Assembly (NCBI GenBank): GCA_965644295.1
Contig: CBFFRP010000132.1
Location: 124,001 to 188,000 of the forward strand
Source: Paraphysomonas bandaiensis
Lineage: Eukaryota > Chrysophyceae
DNA length: 64,000 bases
Reading direction: 5' to 3'
A program made the translations under genes and the position numbers. Below are positions 57,911 to 64,000 of the stretch, one piece after another. How positions within the stretch are numbered: position 1 is the first letter of the stretch; each line of letters opens with the position of its first letter. The notes below the pieces were generated by a model that saw nothing but the letters and a program-made list of their open reading frames with translations, was not told where the DNA came from and made no database searches.

Positions 57911-58379
57911 TAAGAGCCTCTCAACAACATTTGATTGTGCTTCAATGTGAAGCAAGCAGCGAACATGTTTTACTTTTATTGATTATAAATCTGCATATGC
58001 AATTGTGAGACCGATGATTTATTACATTACAAAATACAGAAATTTAGTACTTTTGACTTGGCCACGGTAATGAAAAGCAAAACCCAGTACGTATACAATC
58101 TTCTATATATATATAAAAATAGCTCTATCGATTACACTCAAAACGTAATGAACCTGTGATAGCAGGCAAAGCAAACACCTTTATTTATGCACAGAGAGTA
58201 CTGTCCTAATATATGAACAATGCAGTATGACAAATCACCTTCATATCATAGAAAGCAACAGAGATAATAACTCCAAGAATACAGTACATGCAATACAAGA
58301 GAGAAAGACAAAACTAAAACTATGGTTTTAATAACATAATATAAATATTAATGTTGTGGAGTTGCTCAGAAGGGAATTT
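57911..58379. other. Intergenic DNA
   Basis: AT-rich 3' flank of the Lines-like gene; no structure seen. Confidence 0.4.
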
Positions 58380-60044
58380 TTACTTTTTTTCAATCTTTGC
58401 ACATACAGCTTTTAGCTTTCGTAATAACGAATCAATTTTGAAGGGAATCAAACCTTGGTCGCAAAGGGCTCTAAGTTCCCAGTGAAGCGAGTTCATAAAA
58501 TTAACCATCTTATCTTCTAAATAAATGACATCGATAGTCTCTATTGAGTTTCGTGTGCTGCTCTGCTGCGATAGGGACGATTCTGCTTGTCCCCACTCTT
58601 CAGGGTCTACCGCCAGAGCCTTGCACCCCATCGTTCTAATATCAATAGCAGCCTGTCCATTTCTGTGAAGTAGGAGCTCTTCCTCCAGCCACACCACACA
58701 GTGTTTACCACATGACGAACGTGTACAACTGAGTCTCGTTTTCTCTGTATGATAGGTATCTTTTCTTGAACTCAGGTCATCCTCGGAGTAGGCAACTTCA
58801 CATCGTTGGCAAGCGACATGGAACAGAAGCGGATTACTCTCAACCAGTCGAAGAATGCGCACAAAGTAACGTAGCCCTTCAGTCTCGGAGTTGGTGAGAA
58901 AATCTACGAATGTGCAAGGGTCAAAACATATGGCTTCAGCAACGAAAAAGAAAAACATGCACAAGGAGTTGGCGAAACGGTCCATCGAAAAGACCCTCTC
59001 AAAATCATTGGACAGAGTGTTGGCTGTATCAATCAATCTTGTATTACCACTTTCAGAAGCCTTGTGGTTTGTCAAGCCACAAACGACGCGACACTCTTCT
59101 ACCGCCAGCAGGGTACGGATAAGCTCTTTGTCGGTTCCACAAAGAGACCGAACGAGCCCAAGTGCGCCACGTGCAGAGAGAATGCTGTCCAGCATCACGA
59201 CAACACGTGTACTCCCAGTTTTCACATTCTCAAAAGAATCACCCCGCAATGGGGCTTCATTAATGAAGTCCTGTTTGACTCCCGCGGAATCTACTTTTGC
59301 GGGCGATAGGTTCGAAATAAGATTGAGAGTTATCTCGGCGTTTCGAAGCAGGAGGTTGCAAAGCATACTGAAGAAGGCCGGTCCGACGTTATAACGCAAT
59401 GCAATTGATTCCACAAGTGCACACCCTTCATACTGCGCACTGCACGGCCAATCAAATAGCAGCCCAATGGGGTGAAGGCTGTTTACAGCAGAGTAAAAAG
59501 AATCCAGAAGATCTACAGCAATACAAGTCGTATCTTGTATCTGATATATAATATCCACCGCATCTATAATTTTGAGCAAATTAGAAGAATATCCACAAAT
59601 ACTTGGCATGTTCATTAACAAATAGTCATAGGCGAAGTGAATGAATGTTGGAAAAGATTCCGTACTCGTGGGAGACCGACTGACCTGCTTGAGAATATCA
59701 ACCAGCAAAGACAATTGAAAAAATGATAATGCATTCACAGGTGTGTAATGTATGAAAACTACAGCTCTAGAATCGTATATCCAACGCAGTAATACTATTG
59801 TCTTTGATATCTCTTCATCAGCGATGGACACCTCAGCAGCGCTCTGGCTGCGGCCTATCAATCTCTCCGGATGAGAGAGCTGTCTGGATACCTTCAAACA
59901 CTTTATACAAAGCCGGATGCAGCTGAACAAAGCTGAGTTTCCTGAAAGGGTTTCAGGTGTCAGGCACTCGTATAGTTTGCTTCTGAAGAGATGCACAGAA
60001 CAGTCTGAGCGGAATAACTCATACAGGTCACCATGCGCGTCCAT
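58380..60044 (-). CDS. Lines homologue-like protein
   Basis: 554-aa intronless frame, mostly helical. It resembles the Lines/LINS1 family: a central block TNSETEGLRYFVRILRLVESNP recalls the family's SSETxxLLYLLRxLK motif, and the C-terminal stretch SLHWELRALCDQGLIPFKIDSLLRKL recalls the Lines C-terminal domain. The N-terminal half (TFIHFAYDYLLMNMP) also fits. Molecular role is poorly known; animal LINS1 is linked to developmental signalling. The ATG at 60044 is used; the longer frame starts with GTG. It is divergent from the ankyrin gene. Confidence 0.6.
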   Translation of the reverse strand: MDAHGDLYELFRSDCSVHLFRSKLYECLTPETLSGNSALFSCIRLCIKCLKVSRQLSHPERLIGRSQSAAEVSIADEEISKTIVLLRWIYDSRAVVFIHYTPVNALSFFQLSLLVDILKQVSRSPTSTESFPTFIHFAYDYLLMNMPSICGYSSNLLKIIDAVDIIYQIQDTTCIAVDLLDSFYSAVNSLHPIGLLFDWPCSAQYEGCALVESIALRYNVGPAFFSMLCNLLLRNAEITLNLISNLSPAKVDSAGVKQDFINEAPLRGDSFENVKTGSTRVVVMLDSILSARGALGLVRSLCGTDKELIRTLLAVEECRVVCGLTNHKASESGNTRLIDTANTLSNDFERVFSMDRFANSLCMFFFFVAEAICFDPCTFVDFLTNSETEGLRYFVRILRLVESNPLLFHVACQRCEVAYSEDDLSSRKDTYHTEKTRLSCTRSSCGKHCVVWLEEELLLHRNGQAAIDIRTMGCKALAVDPEEWGQAESSLSQQSSTRNSIETIDVIYLEDKMVNFMNSLHWELRALCDQGLIPFKIDSLLRKLKAVCAKIEKK

Positions 60045-60654
60045 TACCACAATTAGAGGGGGGGCATCTACGGCCCAGGAGATTTTATTCTTGTGGCTTT
60101 GTGAATTGTGAGTTATCGCTGATGCCTCTCATTGTCCAGTTAGCCGATACAACATGCTCATACAGCACACCAACAGCCAACAGCACTGTGTGCTGTGCAT
60201 TGCGTATGGACATGCATCTATATGCTGCCAATAAAATACCAACACACGCTAATCATATCATCGTATTCCTCCAGGAAGAGATCTTATTGAATAAATGATT
60301 GTATGGGAATACCGTGGAATACAGTTCAATACAATAAAATTATTGGTGAAAATTTTATATGAAGATATACACACTGCTGTAGACGTACTCCGTACTGTAC
60401 ATACGAGTGTGTACTCTGCGTAGGTCTTGTATTCTAATTCTCCCCCTTCAGCCTGCCCGCTGATCGCTCATGTAAACTATACTGAACTTCTACGTGTTGA
60501 CTACTTGCATCCATGCCCATGTCCACTCCTTGGATCACTGAGCGACATACATGTGCTTGAAAGCAGCCACTGAATTATCATCTGCGTGTTTAATTTAAAG
60601 CGCTATTGACTTCGCTCCTCTACAGATAATAGACACGGACTGCCCCTCTCTGAC
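60045..60654. promoter_or_regulatory. Shared 5' region of Lines-like and ankyrin genes
   Basis: 610 bp between divergent starts with no coding signal. No GTATAC palindrome was seen here, unlike most of the other divergent gaps. Promoter role inferred from orientation. Confidence 0.35.
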
Positions 60655-63600
60655 ATGGGAGATGATATTACTGTGCGGGTGAGGTCTGCTTCAGACCCCT
60701 CGAGAATAACTACTGCTGTTGTCAAGACGGAATTTTCTTGGGCGCAATTGAGAGATGCGTTGTGCTCAGAGCTGCACGTCGATAACTCCTCTGACGTGTA
60801 TTTCGTATTGTTAGATGAAGACGGCAAGGTATCCAGCCCAACAATATCTGAGGATAAAAGATTTTGGTCGATGTATCACAAGAAATATCAGGTGTATGAG
60901 AATATGGTGTTCGAGATGAATTATAGGCACACTCGACTAGATACTCTTCCCAAAAGTAGTACGGTGGTCAATGGCAGTTCAACACAACATCAGTCCAGAG
61001 TGATCAATGTTCATTCCGCAAGTGCGTCTGGAGATATTTCAGCTCTGAAAAAGCTTATCGAAGAAGGGGCCCATATAAATGCCCGTGATAAGACCTCATC
61101 TACCCCACTTCATGTCGCTTCACAGAATGGCCACTTGGATATTGTTCGCTTCCTCGTTGCTGAGAAATCATTTAAAAATAACAAGAACTCTGCGGGCATG
61201 ACTCCACTGCTATGTGCTGCTGCTAATGGCCACTTAGAAATAGTAAAGTATTTAATTTCAGAGCGTGTGTTTACGTTTGTTGTAGATGAAGAGGGCAACA
61301 GTGCTCTGCATCTGGCAGCGAAACATGGACACACATGTGTAGTTGACTGGCTGCTGGAGCATAGTAGTGTAGACAAAGATCTTCGTAACCATCGCGGAGA
61401 AACTTATAGCGATGTTTTTTCTCAAGCAAGTGGGTCCAATGGCTTACGAGCTCGTCACACGAGGCCTCCCACCATGGACTGCAGTGCTCATGACAGCAGA
61501 GTAGATAACTGTCCTGATACCACAGCTCTCTGTCGACTGCTTGGGTATGGGCGAGGTGATACACTCTCAGTGTCAATTAACTTGTCATGGGGCTGGGAGG
61601 ACCTTTGCTTTACGGTGTTATTAGCGTTTGGGTTGGCTGCTTTTCCTATTTCTCAGAAGGGAACTGATGAAAGGGATGAATATGTGAGTAGACACTCTCG
61701 GCTTGTGGATTACGTGGTACTGATTGAAGAGGATGGGGATGAGGGAAGCGGGCACATAACCGATATGAGGAAATTTACAAAAATATACAGGAAGATATAT
61801 CAGCTGGGAACCGATATGTGTTTCTTGTTTTGTCTTAACAGACAGGAGCTTGACAGACATCTCATTGTGGATAGGACGATGTCAGCCGAGGATTCCACTG
61901 TCTCATCTGATGAAGAAAATCCGGAGGTACGCAGCAGTAGAGTACCCTCAATATCGATGGAGGATTCTCAGTCCAAAGTAGGGGTAAGCCATTTAGAAAT
62001 TAGTCACAAATGCTTGGAGCTAACTGTCTATGGTGCAGCCTTCTGTTGTCGTGGACACTATAATGTCGGCAGGGAAGACTGCTATACCTCCATTGACAGC
62101 CGAGGTTAATTCAATGGTTGGGTCAGGTACTCGTAGTAAGCTGTAACTCGAGCTATTGTTGATATTTTATCATATCACAGACGCAAGCACTGGGTTTCTT
62201 GAGCTTGAGTTGGAGGACGATAGCGGATATACCAGCTTTGCTCCACCTGCTCCAGGGCCTAGATCTCCACATATTCCTGTTAACGCTTACGGGTTAGTAT
62301 TGCTGAAGTGCCTGTGTTTGTGGACTCATTTGTTACAGTGACAGCGGGAGCATGCACGGTATTCTTAATATTGATGATGAGCTTAGATTAGCGTGCAGCG
62401 CGGGACAACTGGAGAAGTCTAAGAACCTCATCACCCGTGGTGCTGCTGTTAACTCACGTGACGTTCATATGATGACACCCCTTCACCATGCTGCAGAAGG
62501 TGGTCATCGAAAGCTTTGTCAACTGTTAGTGGCAGAAAAGGCCTTCAAAAATAACAGAGATAAAAGGGGGCGTACGCCCCTTCACTGCGCATCGGCTGCT
62601 GGGCACCTTGAAGTAGTCCGATATCTTGTAGGCGAGAAAGCCTTTGCTTTTGTACTAGATGAAGGGGGAAACAATGCCCTACATCTCGCAGCTTCAAATG
62701 GTCATGTAGATGTCGTCGATTGGCTGTTGAAGCATTGTGATATTGACTCTGAAGCACAAAATGCTTCTGGATACACTTACGTGGAGCTTCTCCCGGAGTC
62801 GTGTCGCTCTTACGCGGAGTTGCATAGTATGTCTGGTTCACCGTCGTCTTCAGCTCACGGAAACCAATTGACTTTGGACTCTTCGAAATTGCTACATCCT
62901 AAAGATGAGGTTCTTCTTGAAAATATTAAGTCCGCTAATCGATCCGAAGGATTTGTATCCGCGTCACTTTCACACAGCGATGGTGCTGAGATAGCGAAAA
63001 TAGCTGAAAAGGAGTATGCTATTCTCTCTGATAGCAGACACCGCAGGTCGTATCAGTCGAGTAGAAACCTTGAGACGGATGTTTCTCGTTCAAGCACCAC
63101 AGGCACTGAGAAAGCAAAAATTAGAGAGGCGAACAACGTTTATAACACAGACGCAATGCTGGCAGCGTGCTACAACGGCGACTTCGATGTGGCGACCCAG
63201 CTTCTACCTCAGTCAGACCCTAATGGGGTTCATGTATCCAGTCTGTCTGCTTTGCACCTGACATGTCATCTAGGTAACAGCGAGTTTGCAGAAAAGCTTA
63301 TCCGTGCTGGAGCGTCGGTCAATGTGCGTGATCGTCGTGGGTTTACTCCACTGCATTTAGCCTGCCAAGGAGAACATCTGGATGTTATTGAGACATTATT
63401 GCAGCATCATGCTGCTTTCGAGGGCGACGACCAGGGTCTGAACCCTTTGCACCATGCAGCGCTGAGCAGAGATGACTCTGTTCTGAAACTCCTACTTTCT
63501 CATGGAGGACAAGTAGACGAGATTGACAATTCAGGCAATTCCGTGTTCCACTATATTGTTGAATCCAGGAACCACTCCCTTGTGCTATGGGTTGCTGAAA

Positions 63601-64000
63601 ACTTTGCTGTTGATATATATGCAGCCAATTTAAATGGAATATCGGCGTATGATATTGCTCGAAATAATGGCATGACTGATATATGCACCACTTTGGTGGA
63701 AATACATGAACATAAGAAGCAGGAGAAACAGAAGCGTGCGAATGCGAAAAAGCTGCTCTGTCTGTGTACCCTCAGGGAGTGGGAATCTGCAGCTGAGGTC
63801 ATGGATAAGAATGTTGACTATGCCGCTAAAGACGAGGACGGAATGCAAGCGATTCATTTGTGTGCCGCTGGAGGAAGCGTTTCGTGTTTAGAAAAGTTAA
63901 TTGAGCATGGTGTTGATATTAATAGTGTGGACAGTGCTGGAAAAACTGCTGCAATGCATGGATGTAGACACGGGCATTTGGGTGTCGTGTCCTGTCTTGT
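60655..64000 (+). CDS. Large ankyrin-repeat protein, truncated by window end
   Basis: Exons 60655-61983, 62039-62126, 62181-62292 and 62339 onward (open at 64000) join in frame to more than 1,050 aa. The N-terminus (about 1-95) is a beta-grasp/ubiquitin-like looking region. Ankyrin repeats follow (about 110-260: TPLHVASQNGHLDIVRFLV, GMTPLLCAAANGHLEIVKYL, NSALHLAAKHGHTCVVDWLL). A second, diverged copy of the N-terminal region is at about 300-405. A second ankyrin block matches the first closely (LLVAEKAFKNNRDKRG, HLEVVRYL, NNALHLAASNGHVDVVDWLL). More ankyrin repeats run to the window end. Ankyrin repeats mediate protein binding; partners are unknown. Introns are 46-55 nt. Confidence 0.88.

Noticed and set aside
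1-64000. tRNA, rRNA, CRISPR or prokaryotic operon signals
   Set aside because: None were recognised on either strand. The spliced genes show the DNA is eukaryotic.

Overview
The window is nuclear DNA of a eukaryotic microbe. Almost every host gene is broken by introns of about 45-60 nt. Most are GT-AG, but at least three are GC-AG. Joining exons at these sites restores clean reading frames for well-known eukaryotic families: IFT70/TTC30, Serinc, a GH47 mannosidase, ribosomal protein uS11 (RPS14), an ALKBH6-like AlkB protein, TRIP13/Pch2, two CD36/LIMP-2 proteins, CBP20, a myosin and a Lines-like protein. IFT70 implies a ciliated or flagellated life stage. The mix of a REC domain joined to cyclic-nucleotide-binding domains, copia elements and DUF7869-like transposases would suit a protist such as a stramenopile or rhizarian. 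That placement is inference; the sequence alone does not fix the lineage.

Layout. 1-22 kb and 40.7-64 kb are gene-dense host DNA. The genes sit largely as divergent pairs sharing short 5' regions: IFT70/Serinc, GH47/RPS14, ALKBH6/TRIP13, CD36-a/CD36-b, REC-TPR-CNB/CBP20 and Lines/ankyrin. A fold-back element lies at about 42.6-44.5 kb, with fragments of the same family near 0-1 kb and 6.8-7.1 kb. A 560-bp palindromic MITE-like element lies at 57.35-57.91 kb.

22.2-40.7 kb is a nest of mobile DNA. A decayed minus-strand Ty1/copia element (A) is the oldest layer. It is split by a 7,738-bp DNA transposon (B, 23752-31489), a 1,154-bp insertion (C, 32089-33242) and remains of a B-like element (D, ending at 34976). 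B has terminal inverted repeats starting AAGT, a subterminal hairpin, a 3-bp AAT duplication, a 905-aa transposase-like gene and a divergent 569-aa gene. A related 1,554-bp element (E, 27075-28628) sits inside an intron of the B transposase gene, 2 nt before its 3' splice site. B, E and the D remains share end architecture, and B and E share a protein module, so they look like one transposon family.

Next to this nest is a nearly intact, recent Ty1/copia element (35621-40719). It has 355-bp LTRs differing at one base, a GTATG target duplication and one open gag-pol frame of 1,462 codons. Its presumed primer-binding site is a perfect 13-nt complement of a segment inside its own LTR, which suggests self-primed reverse transcription.

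The genes cover cilium assembly, membrane lipid handling, N-glycan trimming, translation, DNA/RNA demethylation, meiotic/HORMA remodelling, scavenger-receptor functions, calcium and cyclic-nucleotide signalling, RNA capping and actomyosin. They do not form one pathway. All intron positions and identifications were read by eye, without database searches.
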